Assembly (NCBI RefSeq): GCF_002154725.1
Contig: NZ_MTAW01000075.1
Location: 1 to 64,000, forward strand
Reading direction: 5' to 3'
Origin: Nostoc sp. 106C
GTDB taxonomy: Bacteria > Cyanobacteriota > Cyanobacteriia > Cyanobacteriales > Nostocaceae
DNA length: 64,000 bases
A program made the translations under genes and the position numbers. The notes below the pieces were generated by a model. That model was given only the letters and a program-made list of their open reading frames with translations. It was not told the DNA's origin and ran no database searches. This document shows, piece by piece, positions 19,518 to 28,078 of the stretch (its first letter is position 1; every line of letters begins with the position of its first letter).

Positions 19518-20852
19518 TTAATTCAGCACATGGATACTAAAGAACTTTTGGTACAATCCACAGCTAACCGTTGCCTGATTATTGACAATCTGCACCAATC
19601 CTAAACTTTTGAGCTTGGATGCTACTTCAATATCTAACTTAGTTGGTGCAAGTAGTACCTGTTGAAAAGACTCTATTAGTTTTGGATCTTGCTGGAGGTG
19701 CCATAACTGATATTGAAGATGTTGGCTATAGATGCCAGTATCTGTTGTTGCATCTTTTAGTAATGCATTCAGAGCAGTTTGAGAACGCACACTCTGGTAC
19801 ATTGCTAGCCTTACCAGGTAAGGAAAACCTTCTGTAAGAATCATTAACTGATCTAATTCAGCCGCGTTAATTTGCAGTTCGTGACGCTGAGCTAAATCTT
19901 TTACCTGTTCTCGATTGAAAGGCGGCAATTCTACTGTCAATCCTACATTGAAAGGAGAGCGATTTGAGGGGAGAGGAATATAAATTTCCGTAGAGTGAGA
20001 GATAATCATCCTCAATTTTTGCCAGACTGAAATATCTTTGCTTTCCTCATACCAAGAACGAAGTAGAGCCAGAAAATCTCGAGCGAGATGGGGATATTCA
20101 AATAGTTGACTGACGCTATCTAATGCTAAAACAACGGGACGATCTATTTTTGGCAGCAAATATGCCTGAAAATAAATAGTACTGTTGATTAAAGCTCCCA
20201 TATCTTCATCCCAGTACTCATTTAGATGAGATTCTAAACCTAACTGCTGAGTCACATTAGTACAGAACCAGCGCAAAAAGCGATCGATAGATGTAAGAAC
20301 AGCCGTTCCAGCGAGATTTAAACTGAGGCGAACTGTGCGGTAATTCTGTTGAGTTCCATAATCTAGAATTCGTGCAATCAAGGATGTTTTTCCCATCCTG
20401 CGAGGTGCTTTGATGCAAATAAGTGAACTAGCTTGCAGAATTTCTCGATAACAAGTTTCTTCAATTGGAGGACGCTCAATATATAAAGCAGAAGCTAGAG
20501 GAACTTGTCCTTCTGGAGATTCTAGGACAGTCAAATTATCATGATTTTGTAGTTCAATTAGATTCTTTAATGCGGTTGATTGTTTAATGTATTGTTCTAA
20601 CAGCGCCCGACAATTAGTTTTGTTAACTTTTTCGTTAACTACAGTTGAGAGCAATTGCCACACCCTTGGGGCAATACAAAATTTGATATAGTTTTCTGAA
20701 TAATTATTTTCTTGAGCAATTTGAGCGTAAGTCTTTTTGGTTTCTAGTAGCGATTCGCGTAGAATTACCTTATGAATATAGCTGAATGACTGACCTGTTT
20801 TGTCAGAAACTAAATTAATTGCGAATTCAATAATTTCTTCAATGTTTCTCAT
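19518..20852 (-). CDS. vMAP-type N-terminal domain plus AAA_35 NTPase
   Basis: 444 aa. Residues 1-90 resemble the HTH-like N-terminal domain of vWA-MoxR-associated proteins (SFSYIHKVILRESL, TYAQIAQENNYSENYIK). Residues about 110-420 are an AAA_35/STAND-like NTPase: Walker A APRRMGKTS (149-157), Walker B VVLALDSVSQLF, then a winged-helix-like end. The family occurs in cyanobacterial NTP-dependent conflict or signalling systems (established for related architectures; inferred here). It lies 15 bp downstream of the pentapeptide-repeat gene on the same strand, so the two are very likely one transcript. No separate effector domain is present. Confidence 0.87.
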   Translation of the reverse strand: MRNIEEIIEFAINLVSDKTGQSFSYIHKVILRESLLETKKTYAQIAQENNYSENYIKFCIAPRVWQLLSTVVNEKVNKTNCRALLEQYIKQSTALKNLIELQNHDNLTVLESPEGQVPLASALYIERPPIEETCYREILQASSLICIKAPRRMGKTSLIARILDYGTQQNYRTVRLSLNLAGTAVLTSIDRFLRWFCTNVTQQLGLESHLNEYWDEDMGALINSTIYFQAYLLPKIDRPVVLALDSVSQLFEYPHLARDFLALLRSWYEESKDISVWQKLRMIISHSTEIYIPLPSNRSPFNVGLTVELPPFNREQVKDLAQRHELQINAAELDQLMILTEGFPYLVRLAMYQSVRSQTALNALLKDATTDTGIYSQHLQYQLWHLQQDPKLIESFQQVLLAPTKLDIEVASKLKSLGLVQIVNNQATVSCGLYQKFFSIHVLN

Positions 20853-20867
20853 TAATATCGCAATTTA

Positions 20868-21833
20868 CTATGTAGAAATGTTTAATGCACCATTCGCTCT
20901 CAGCCAGTTTTTTTGCTCATTCGTTAACCCTTGAGCATCGGTAAAATCTGCGCCTTTGACACGAGAACCAGAGAAATCTACCTCTTGAAATTGGGCATTT
21001 CTGAAGTTAGCGTGTCTTAAATCTGTTGTAACTAAACTTGTATTATGAAGGATTGCTCCCTCTAGATTGGCTTGAAATAAGGAAGCTAGTTCTAAATTAG
21101 CACGGCTCAAGTCAGCGTAATTCATAATTGCTAATTCTAGGGCAACTTTGCTTAAGATTGCTTCTGTCAAATCTGCGTAACGCAAATCAGCCTTAACTAA
21201 ATCGGCTTGGGTTAAGTCAACTCTTTTCAAAATTGTTTCGTTGAGCTTGCTTTCTTCTAGATCGACTCGTCGCAATAAACTATTGCTCAAGATTGCACCC
21301 TCCCAATTAGTTCGGCTGAGATTGGCATCATTGAGACTGGCACCTGTTAGATTGGCACCTGTCAAACTGGCTTTGAATAAATTAGCTCTTTCCAAATTTG
21401 CTTGTGTGATACAAGCAAACTCTAAAGAAGCTTCTGTTAAGTTAGCATTTCTGAGGCAAGCAGATGCTAGATTAGCATGATTTAGACGTGCATTGCTCAA
21501 ATTAGCGCCGCTTAAATTAGTTTCCTGTAAATCAGCCCAACAAAAACTGCTATATGACAGCAAAGCCTGGCTTAATTTTGCCTGACTTAACTTTGAGCGG
21601 TTAAGATCTGCCCAAATGAAGTTTGCGCCGCTTAAATTTGCCTGACTCAAATCTGCGCTATTGAGATTTGCATGACTAAAATCAGCATCACTTAGGTCAA
21701 CTCCTGCCAAATTCACTCGACTAAGATCCAGGCTTTGAAAATTTCGCTGTTTTTTCGCATAACATTGGATAATTTCATCTGCATCCATTGTTTTCATGCA
21801 CCTTGATATAAAATAAATTGACTTAATCATCAT
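20868..21833 (-). CDS. Pentapeptide-repeat protein
   Basis: 321 aa. From about residue 35 to 310 it is an almost unbroken run of A(D/N)LXX units (for example NLSGANFIWADLNRSKL), predicted to fold as a right-handed quadrilateral beta-helix. The N-terminus MDADEIIQCYAKKQRNF is the usual cyanobacterial lead-in, so the true start may be the ATG at 21797 (preceded by AAGG) or 21788 rather than 21833. The C-terminus has the common closing helix LTNEQKNWLRANGA. The role is unknown: some family members mimic DNA and inhibit gyrase, most are scaffolds. Heads the operon with the AAA_35 gene. Confidence 0.93.
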   Translation of the reverse strand: MMIKSIYFISRCMKTMDADEIIQCYAKKQRNFQSLDLSRVNLAGVDLSDADFSHANLNSADLSQANLSGANFIWADLNRSKLSQAKLSQALLSYSSFCWADLQETNLSGANLSNARLNHANLASACLRNANLTEASLEFACITQANLERANLFKASLTGANLTGASLNDANLSRTNWEGAILSNSLLRRVDLEESKLNETILKRVDLTQADLVKADLRYADLTEAILSKVALELAIMNYADLSRANLELASLFQANLEGAILHNTSLVTTDLRHANFRNAQFQEVDFSGSRVKGADFTDAQGLTNEQKNWLRANGALNIST

Positions 21834-22031
21834 TTATAAAACCTAAATCTAGTGTTTATTTATCTAGAAGTTTGTCGCCTGTAGATGCATCTCAAGGCTG
21901 GAGTTGAGACTAATTATTGATAAAACTTGCTACTGAAGCGATCGCCTCTATTACCGTACTACAATTTGAGGTCATCGCAGCGATCGCTGCCATTGCTAAT
22001 GCTTTCGATATCTAAACTTGCTATATTTCTT

Positions 22032-22676
22032 CTACAGAAGCATAATATCATCACGGCTATCAAAGACAATCTGAGAGGTTTCCGGATTAAACCAACAATT
22101 GCTATTAGTGTGAACGCTTGGATTTTTTAGGCACTGAAAAGCTTCTGCTAAAACGAAAAGTTCTTTAGCTTTTTTGAGGATACCAGGATGTTTCGTTTCG
22201 GCAGCAGCAAGGTTAATTAAAGGACCAATCGCTACCAACGTAATTTCTCCTGGAGCCGCATTTAACTTACTGATGATAATCTCATCAGAGTAAGGCGACT
22301 CCTCACAGAAAGCAGCCGTATAAGGCAATGTATACGATAAATGCTCTACTCTATTTACTTCATTAATGTGAGCATTATCTTCCACAGCTTTTCTTGCCGC
22401 AGCAACACTCTGACCCACCTCAATATTTTGAAACCCAAATAATCTTAAAATCTTAGTAGCAACCGAAAACTTGCGGCTTGCGGTGACATTAACATCCGCA
22501 GCAGTGACAGCAATAAGTTCGGCAAGTCCCTGTTTCACCAAGCTCAGGAGCCACAAAAAGCTTAAGAAATCATCTCCTCCAAAATCACTATCAAGAATAA
22601 TTTTGGGTATATTCAGTTGGGTTTTTATATTATTACTGGAACCAACTGTAGTGTCTGGAAAACGATAGTGCAGCAT
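22032..22676 (-). CDS. Nucleoside hydrolase-like protein, C-terminally truncated
   Basis: 214 aa, against about 310 for the family. The N-terminal metal motif reads DSDFGGDD in place of DTDPGxDD: the Asp residues are kept but Pro is lost. ITLVAIGPLINLA is the conserved central motif. The protein stops soon after SNCWFNPETSQIVFDS, the normal position of the family's WFDPEAA block. The later His/Asp that complete the active site are therefore absent, and no continuation is visible downstream in any frame. Probably a non-functional remnant; if expressed it is unlikely to hydrolyse nucleosides. A second decayed gene lies directly upstream. Confidence 0.75.
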   Translation of the reverse strand: MLHYRFPDTTVGSSNNIKTQLNIPKIILDSDFGGDDFLSFLWLLSLVKQGLAELIAVTAADVNVTASRKFSVATKILRLFGFQNIEVGQSVAAARKAVEDNAHINEVNRVEHLSYTLPYTAAFCEESPYSDEIIISKLNAAPGEITLVAIGPLINLAAAETKHPGILKKAKELFVLAEAFQCLKNPSVHTNSNCWFNPETSQIVFDSRDDIMLL

Positions 22677-22712
22677 AATTAGTTAATGAAAAATTTGACT
22701 AAGTTAAATATT

Positions 22713-22929
22713 CTATTTTTTGGTTTTAAAATCTGTAAGTATCTTCGTATCACCTAAAGGATTGTGACCAACATGTTTCCAAGGTTCAACAATGGCGATC
22801 GCATAAAAAGCGGCCCAATAAAATATGTACCGATTCAAAATCAGAGTGACCTGCGCTGAGATAGCCAGATTGCGATCGCCAGTTTGGAGTTGACTGATTT
22901 AAACTATTTAATTGAGAAGTATTCACCAT
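22713..22929 (-). pseudogene. Frameshifted small membrane-protein remnant
   Basis: The ATG at 22929 opens MVNTSQLNSLNQSTPNW. One frame over, from about residue 15, a continuous stretch reads LQTGDRNLAISAQVTLIL, then NRYIFYWAAFYAIAIVEPW and KHVGHNPLGDTKILTDFK, and stops at 22713. The second stretch has a clear hydrophobic helix and an ordered polar tail, as in a real protein, so a frameshift near the start is likely. I do not recognise the family. It is 37 bp upstream of the truncated nucleoside hydrolase. Confidence 0.5.
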
Positions 22930-23789
22930 AATTTATTATTTTTTCAATTTTTTGATATCAAAGCCAACACAATATATTTGCAATTGTTCCAACAAGGTAG
23001 GTTTACTATCCAAAACTCCTGCAAAAATGTTGTGTTTATTACTGCTGTGTGTATACCTCATCAAGCCTACACGTTTAGATGTAAACCTAAACTTTAATAT
23101 GTATTTCAACGAATTTGAAGATTTAGTACTAAAGCTTTTGATATGACAGTTAATTTTTTTTTGCATACTGAAATTCCTAAATCAAGTAATTCAAGTCAAA
23201 GTAGTTTTGTGTTGAGCAAGGATTTACCTTAGAGTGCGATCGCACTCTAATTCATGCTCAGGAGCTTCATTTACTAGAAGCACAATATCCACTCAGTAGA
23301 ATTCAAGAGCCAGAATTCAGAAGTAAAATCTTCTGTATTTATGCTCGATTTTTACACTTAAATTGTGTACTTACTCAAATTGCAATCCAAAATATTATCA
23401 AGACGAATGTATTTAATTGTTATTAATGACTAATTAAAAATACCAAAATGCTCTAGTAATTATCTTGAACTCATCTTTGCTGAACAATATATAAAGTTGA
23501 TATGTTGAGCGTGATATATGTTAGTTGTTACGGTAGACGCATATTTGCTGTATTTCGTCAATCAATCAATGTAATACCATTTCGCTGTGATCGGGCTGCG
23601 TTGGGGAAATACATGTGCTAGCTGCGGGTTCTTGAAGGTTTGTAACTCTAGCGAGTGAACGTAGTGCTTCCCCTCCCCTAAACTCTGGCTGTCTCACTCT
23701 TGCTCACGAGTCAGAAACGCCCTAAACAAGCGCCCACATCTGATTGATAGTGGTATTTATTTTTACCCCAACTTACTTAACATGCAAGT
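22930..23789. other. Gene-poor AT-rich stretch
   Basis: No supportable gene: short open frames here overlap one another on both strands and lack ribosome sites. It holds the HIP1-centred palindrome at 23229-23250. Confidence 0.45.
23229..23250. repeat. 22-bp perfect palindrome centred on HIP1
   Basis: GCGATCGC flanked by seven self-complementary bases on each side (TTAGAGT / ACTCTAA). Same length as the one at 3241-3262 but a different arm sequence. Confidence 0.6.
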
Positions 23790-23928
23790 ATGAGATTAAA
23801 CATTTTACAGCAAACTCCAACTTTGTTAAGGATAAATCTCAAACCAAAAGGCTTTCTGTATTGGTTATTTGGCAGCATCTTCATAGCTGGAGGTGTTTTT
23901 TTGGTAACATCGCTAGGCAGAGCAACTA

Positions 23929-24146
23929 GGGAGCATCCCACTTTTTTGAACGTCATTGCGAGCGGAGCGAAGCAATCGCATGGACTCGTTCTTAGTTGAA
24001 GATTTTGTGATTGCTACCCTTCGGGAAGGCTCCGCCTACGTCGTTCCTCCTCTCTACGAGACGCTACGCGCTAAGCGAAGCTATGCCGTAGGCTTTACGC
24101 AATGACAGTTATTCTCTAGTTGCAAAATAAAAACTGGGATGCACCC
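23929..24146. mobile_element. MITE-like element, copy 1 (218 bp, 9-bp target duplication)
   Basis: Ends are inverted: GGGAGCATCCCACTTTTT on the left and the complement of GGGTGCATCCCAGTTTTT on the right. GAGCAACTA stands immediately outside both ends (23920-23928 and 24147-24155). There is no coding capacity, so it must be mobilised in trans. It is identical to copy 2 at 51378-51527 except for two extra internal blocks (about 23 and 46 bp). The core begins with the CGTCATTGCGAGCG-GAGCGAAGCAATCGC repeat motif common in cyanobacteria. A 9-bp duplication fits several IS families; the autonomous parent is not in the window. Confidence 0.92.
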
Positions 24147-24262
24147 GAGCAACTACTCTTACTTGTAATCGCTCGACACCTACACAAGGGCGTTGTCAAT
24201 TAGTTATTAAAGGTTTTTTAAAATCCCAAGTTAAAAATTGGGATATTCAAGAGTTATAACAA

Positions 24263-24356
24263 TTCTCTAAAAGTAGACAAAAGATGATGAATGACGCGGG
24301 GACGCGGAGACGGGGAGATAGGAAGATTCATTTGTAGCCAGATTTTAGAGAAAAGG
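24263..24356. repeat. Small insertion with TTCTCTAAAA inverted ends
   Basis: TTCTCTAAAA (24263-24272) and TTTTAGAGAA (24343-24352) are inverted around a G-rich block (GACGCGG-type heptamers). Near-identical octamers TATAACAA (24255-24262) and TATTACAA (24357-24364) flank it like an aged target duplication. Removing it reopens the host frame as QELLQGAKL. Four bases (AAGG) between the right arm and the flank leave the exact boundary uncertain. Confidence 0.5.
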
Positions 24357-24746
24357 TATTACAAGGTGCAAAGCTAGATACAAAGACTATTGATGCATGG
24401 GGTAGTTATCCCTTAGTACTTTTAACAAAGTCTGGCTCATTTCCTATAGCAGTAGTTACAATATTATTTTCAGGTTGGACTCTGAAAATGATATATATTT
24501 AGCTAATGGTTCAATGTTTACTGCTAAAAGCGCAGACCAAACTTTTGAAGCGATCGCAAATTTTATTAATTTGGAGAATACTAATTTATTTACACATAAC
24601 TAGATAAACTGGAGTTAAATTCTAGTTAAATTTTAGTAAAAATACTAACTTTATTGAGCAAAAAATTTGCCAAAATTATTTTAGATTTATTTTGTATTTA
24701 TAGATAGAAACTGAAAAAGCAGTTTATAGTAACTAATGGCTAACTA

Positions 24747-24778
24747 AAAAATAAAATCCCCACATCAATATGTGGGGA
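24747..24778 (-). terminator. Terminator-like hairpin reading leftwards
   Basis: ATCCCCACAT and ATGTGGGGAT form a perfect 10-bp stem with a 4-nt loop. Read on the minus strand it is followed by TTTATTTTTT. No minus-strand gene lies to the right within 4 kb, so it may end a small RNA or act against antisense transcription. Confidence 0.6.
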
Positions 24779-25082
24779 TAAATTCGTGTGAGTCGTTACA
24801 TAAGTGTCCTACCAAATAAAAGTTTAGAATTTGCAGATAGATCGAATATCTACCTAAAGCATTAATTAAAAAGAGTTAGAGAATATATTTCCTAACTAGC
24901 AAATATAATCTTATAACCTTCTGTCAATACCCTAAATTATGAGTATTAATACTTATAGCAATGTAAATAATATTGAAGTATTTAAGTCTTTTGATAGACA
25001 ACTAAATATACCCAATGGACGAAACCATAGCATCACCAGCAATTTGATAATAATTAACGCTGGTATATTACTTTTTAGCCTG

Positions 25083-25110
25083 CCCTGAGGTGACTCAGGG
25101 TTTTATATTG
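25083..25110 (+). terminator. Terminator-like hairpin, orphan
   Basis: CCCTGAG and CTCAGGG, 7-bp perfect stem with a GTGA loop, followed by TTTTATATT. There is no coding region upstream on this strand after the pseudogene end at 24603. Confidence 0.6.
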
Positions 25111-25501
25111 CTTAAAAGCAATTTGATGTTCTTGCTCAAAGATTAACCTCAGTAAGTTTAAAGAAATATTACATCAGCTTACTGAATTTTACGTTACAGT
25201 CGTAGTGATAATTGAGGTGATTAACACTACTTACATTATAGTAAAGTGTTTTCAATTATCAAATTTACTGTGTTATTACGGTTAAACTGCCTAAACAAGC
25301 TTTTTTAACACTGCCTGTTATACAAAATTTTACGGTGGCTTAGATAAATATCTAACTAACCTAATTAGCTTATCTAAGTAATGACATATGCAACTAGAGC
25401 CAGTAGACTATGTTTTCAAAGATATTAAACAACGCCAGAGTTGCTCACGTTGTAATACTTCCATCTTCTCACAGCAAGTTAGAGTCAGTTCGCTCAATAG
25501 A

Positions 25502-25531
25502 ACCGTAGTCGCCAGCTACGGTTTTTTTTTG
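25502..25531 (+). terminator. Strong rho-independent terminator, orphan
   Basis: AACCGTAG and CTACGGTT stem around a short loop, followed by a run of eight or nine T. It is a textbook terminator with no convincing gene in the preceding 900 bp, so a small RNA or tiny gene ending here is likely. Confidence 0.82.
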
Positions 25532-25704
25532 TGAAAAGAACCAAAGGCTCTTTCAGCATTTAAGTATTAAAATTTTTCTTAACACATACTTTGTTATTTT
25601 AAGTAAAATCACGGGAAGAATAGCATAAGTCTAGGAGAAGTATACATGTGATTATGCTGTTTTTCCTACTCCAGGCTTGTTACAACTAATTTTGGAGATA
25701 CGCA

Positions 25705-25908
25705 ATGATAGAGAATTTGATACGCTTAACTAACCAAAACACAGATGCAATGGTAGATATAGTGTTTGGATTTTACTTAGATGGAGATGCTATCGATAGA
25801 CAACAAATCGAACGCGAACTAATCGACCTAGGGACGAAACATAAGCTGGGAAACGGGAAGGAATTAGTCCAAAAATTACGTAAATTAGCGGCAGATAGAG
25901 GTTTATAG
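25705..25908 (+). CDS. Small conserved-looking protein, 67 aa
   Basis: The ATG is preceded by TTGGAGATACGCA, giving GGAG at a good distance. The protein has no signal peptide or membrane span. It is charged and amphipathic (RQQIERELIDLG, KELVQKLRKLAADRGL) and is predicted to be two helices after a short beta-like N-terminus (AMVDIVFGFYLDG). I do not recognise a family. The good ribosome site and ordered composition argue that it is real. It stands alone, downstream of the orphan terminator at 25502. Confidence 0.72.
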   Translation: MIENLIRLTNQNTDAMVDIVFGFYLDGDAIDRQQIERELIDLGTKHKLGNGKELVQKLRKLAADRGL

Positions 25909-26365
25909 CTATAAATTGGCTTTTTGGGGTGATTAAGGTAAAAATAATGTATTTAGACAGGATTCTTGTACCCTCTTTACCCCACTGCTGCTAAAGCGTT
26001 TGGCATCCTCTAATATGATTTATGCCAGGAAGCTATTTTATAAGTAAGGTTTTTACCCTTTTACTTATTTCTAAATTAGGTCTTATGTGAATTAGTAACA
26101 TTTCTTAAGCTAAGGCGCATTTAAATTGCACATTGTCGCAGTTTCGGTGGTTAAGATTCAACGGTCAAAAGTTGCTTTGGGCTGACAGCCATAATGCATA
26201 ATCGTGCACTTGTAGCGCCTAACAGCTTATCTTACAAGGGTTCTAGACTAGCCCAAAATCACGATTTTCTGATGAGCAACTAGATTACAATGGTTTCAAG
26301 ATTTAATTCACATTAAACGTAAATTATATTTGATTAGCTTCTTTAAAAAGTATCAATAAACACCA

Positions 26366-26396
26366 GGCTCTCGCTATAAAAGTGAGGGCTTTTTTG
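26366..26396 (+). terminator. Rho-independent terminator
   Basis: GCTCTCGC and GTGAGGGC form an 8-bp stem with two G-U pairs, loop TATAAAA, then TTTTTT. The nearest upstream gene ends 450 bp earlier, so it either ends a long leaderless tail or a separate small RNA. Confidence 0.75.
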
Positions 26397-26460
26397 TAAT
26401 TGAAAGCGAGAAAAGCAGCTTGATATTAATCTTCTGTTTTACAGCTACAAACAGATACAA

Positions 26461-26560
26461 ATCTGATTTGATTCGGAGAAATCACTCGTAGAGGTAGGGA
26501 ACAGGAAAGAAGGGAAGTTTAAAGTATACGGAATTCGTTCAAAAATCAAATAGAAGTCCA
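26461..26560. repeat. Dispersed repeat, copy A
   Basis: Begins ATCTGATTTGATTCGG, contains GTAGAGGTAGGGAACAGG and ends AAAAATCAAATAGAAGTCC. The same order of blocks occurs at 58257-58361. The ends carry inverted TTTGAT/ATCAAA cores, so it may be a degenerate MITE family. Confidence 0.55.
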
Positions 26561-26775
26561 ATATAATGTATTATTTTTAACTAAATATTTTTCTAAAATA
26601 CTAATATCAAAAAGTCAGGTTTTATTCAAAAAAATTTTGTTGAATTCCGCATAAATATATATTAAAATTCATTGCAACCATACAAAAATAAATACACAGC
26701 ATAATTTAGGCACTGCCTAGCCCTAAAACAATTGCTCCAAGTTTCATGTAGTAAGCTAATCTTGGCAATTTAATA

Positions 26776-28071
26776 ATGAAAATAGCCTTTGTAGTTGGAT
26801 ATTTTCCCGTGTTGTCAGAAACATTTATTCTTAATCAAATTATAGGTGCGATCGACCGGGGTCATGAAGTCGATATTTACGCTTATCAACCAGCTAATAC
26901 TCTTAAAGTACATCCGAACGTGAAGAAGTATCAGTTGTTAAATCGGACTTTTTATCAACCATATATACCTCCAAATCACTTTTCACGGCTGTTGAAAGCT
27001 ATAAAATTACTAATTAAGAATTTCTATAAAAATCCTTTAGTATTACTGCGATCGCTTAATTTTTTCAAATATGGCAGATGGGCAACTTCTTTAAGATTGT
27101 TCTACTCAGTGATACCCTTATTAGAATCTAAATCCTACGATATCATCCATTGCCAATTTGGCACATTTGCCCGCGAAGCTATGATTTGGCGTGATATCGG
27201 CGCTATTAAAGGAAAGTTGATTACTTCTTTTCGGGGTTATGATATCACTTGGTTTGTTCATGAACGTGGGGAACACATCTATGACGAACTCTTTAAGAAG
27301 GGAGATTTCTTCTTAGCAAATTGTAAATACTTTCAAAAAAAAGCTATTAAACTGGGTTGTGATGAACAAAAAATTGTTGTACATGGTTCAGGAATAGATT
27401 GTAGCCAATTTCAATTTAAATTAAGGCTTCCTCCGAGTGCAAATGAGAAAATTTACGTTACCACAACTTGTCGCTTAATTGAAAAGAAAGGCATAGAATA
27501 CAGCATTCGTGCTGTTGCTGAGGTGGTAAAAACTTACCCCAGTATCGAATACAACATCATTGGTGATGGTTATTTGCAAGCCGATTTACAGCAATTAATT
27601 GAAAAATTAAATGTTGCTACTCAAATCAAGCTTTTGGGGTGGAGAAATCAGCCAGAAATTATTGAAATTCTTGATAAATCCCATATTTTTATTGCTCCAA
27701 GCGTCACAACTCATGATGGTAATCAAGATGCTCCCATCAACACTTTAAAAGAAGCAATGGCTATGGGTTTACCAGTCATCAGTACGCTACATGGTGGTAT
27801 TCCTGAACTGGTAGAAGATGGGATTTCTGGTTTTCTTGTTCCAGAACGCGATGTTGATGCGATCGCCGAAAAATTAACTTATCTAATCAAGCATCCAGAA
27901 ATTTGGTCACAGATGGGTCAAGCAGGCCGTGCTTATGTAGAAGCACACTACGATATCAACATGCTTAACGATGAATTGATACAAATTTATCAACGAGTAA
28001 GTAGTAATAATTTACCGCTACTAGAACCAGCTTTAGCTGTCACCAGAAGTTTGAATTCTCAAGGATATTAA
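26776..28071 (+). CDS. Family 4 glycosyltransferase
   Basis: 431 aa, GT-B fold. The N-terminal half has FVVGYFPVLSETFILNQI, typical of exopolysaccharide GT4 enzymes. The C-terminal half has CRLIEKKGIEYSIRAV, GDGYLQADLQQLIE, LLGWRNQPEI and the nucleotide-sugar site EAMAMGLPVISTLHGGIPELV. It is a cytoplasmic or membrane-peripheral retaining transferase; donor and acceptor unknown. The next glycosyltransferase begins 7 bp after its stop, so they form an operon, probably for polysaccharide or glycolipid assembly. Confidence 0.93.
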   Translation: MKIAFVVGYFPVLSETFILNQIIGAIDRGHEVDIYAYQPANTLKVHPNVKKYQLLNRTFYQPYIPPNHFSRLLKAIKLLIKNFYKNPLVLLRSLNFFKYGRWATSLRLFYSVIPLLESKSYDIIHCQFGTFAREAMIWRDIGAIKGKLITSFRGYDITWFVHERGEHIYDELFKKGDFFLANCKYFQKKAIKLGCDEQKIVVHGSGIDCSQFQFKLRLPPSANEKIYVTTTCRLIEKKGIEYSIRAVAEVVKTYPSIEYNIIGDGYLQADLQQLIEKLNVATQIKLLGWRNQPEIIEILDKSHIFIAPSVTTHDGNQDAPINTLKEAMAMGLPVISTLHGGIPELVEDGISGFLVPERDVDAIAEKLTYLIKHPEIWSQMGQAGRAYVEAHYDINMLNDELIQIYQRVSSNNLPLLEPALAVTRSLNSQGY

Positions 28072-28078
28072 TACAGAG

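Larger units (their letters stand above)
23790..24603 (+). pseudogene. Membrane-anchored hypothetical protein gene interrupted by two insertions
   Basis: Pieces in order: MRLNILQQTPTLLRINL... with a hydrophobic helix LFGSIFIAGGVFLVTSLG (23790-23928); a piece reading LTCNRSTPTQGRCQLVI...NWDIQEL (24156-24256); LQGAKLDTKTIDAW...PLVLLTKSG (24359-24474); and, after a one-base frameshift, RLDSENDIYLANGSMF...EAIANFINLE ending at 24603. Deleting the element at 23929-24146 plus one target copy joins the first two pieces in frame (GRAT-TLTCNR). Deleting the 24263-24356 segment with one copy of its flank joins the next. The rebuilt protein is about 160 aa and resembles short cyanobacterial proteins with a TxTCxR...C core; function unknown. 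Confidence 0.82.
24604..25704. other. Gene-poor region with orphan terminator hairpins
   Basis: 1.1 kb without a supported protein gene. Three terminator-like hairpins (listed separately) have no gene in front of them, which suggests small transcripts. A 48-codon frame from the ATG at 25388 runs through the last terminator stem and is therefore not called as a gene. Confidence 0.5.
25909..26775. other. Intergenic region before the glycosyltransferases
   Basis: No supported gene. It contains an orphan terminator (26366-26396) and a copy of a dispersed repeat (26461-26560). The stretch 26140-26366 ahead of the terminator could be a non-coding RNA; no family is recognised. Confidence 0.45.

Noticed and set aside
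22912-23166. Several overlapping 60-76 codon frames on both strands
   Set aside because: They overlap each other on opposite strands in AT-rich DNA, lack start signals, and none shows a recognisable domain.
25388-25534. 48-codon frame with a CSRC motif
   Set aside because: It runs through the terminator stem and T-run, so the apparent C-terminus is non-coding; more likely part of a small RNA.
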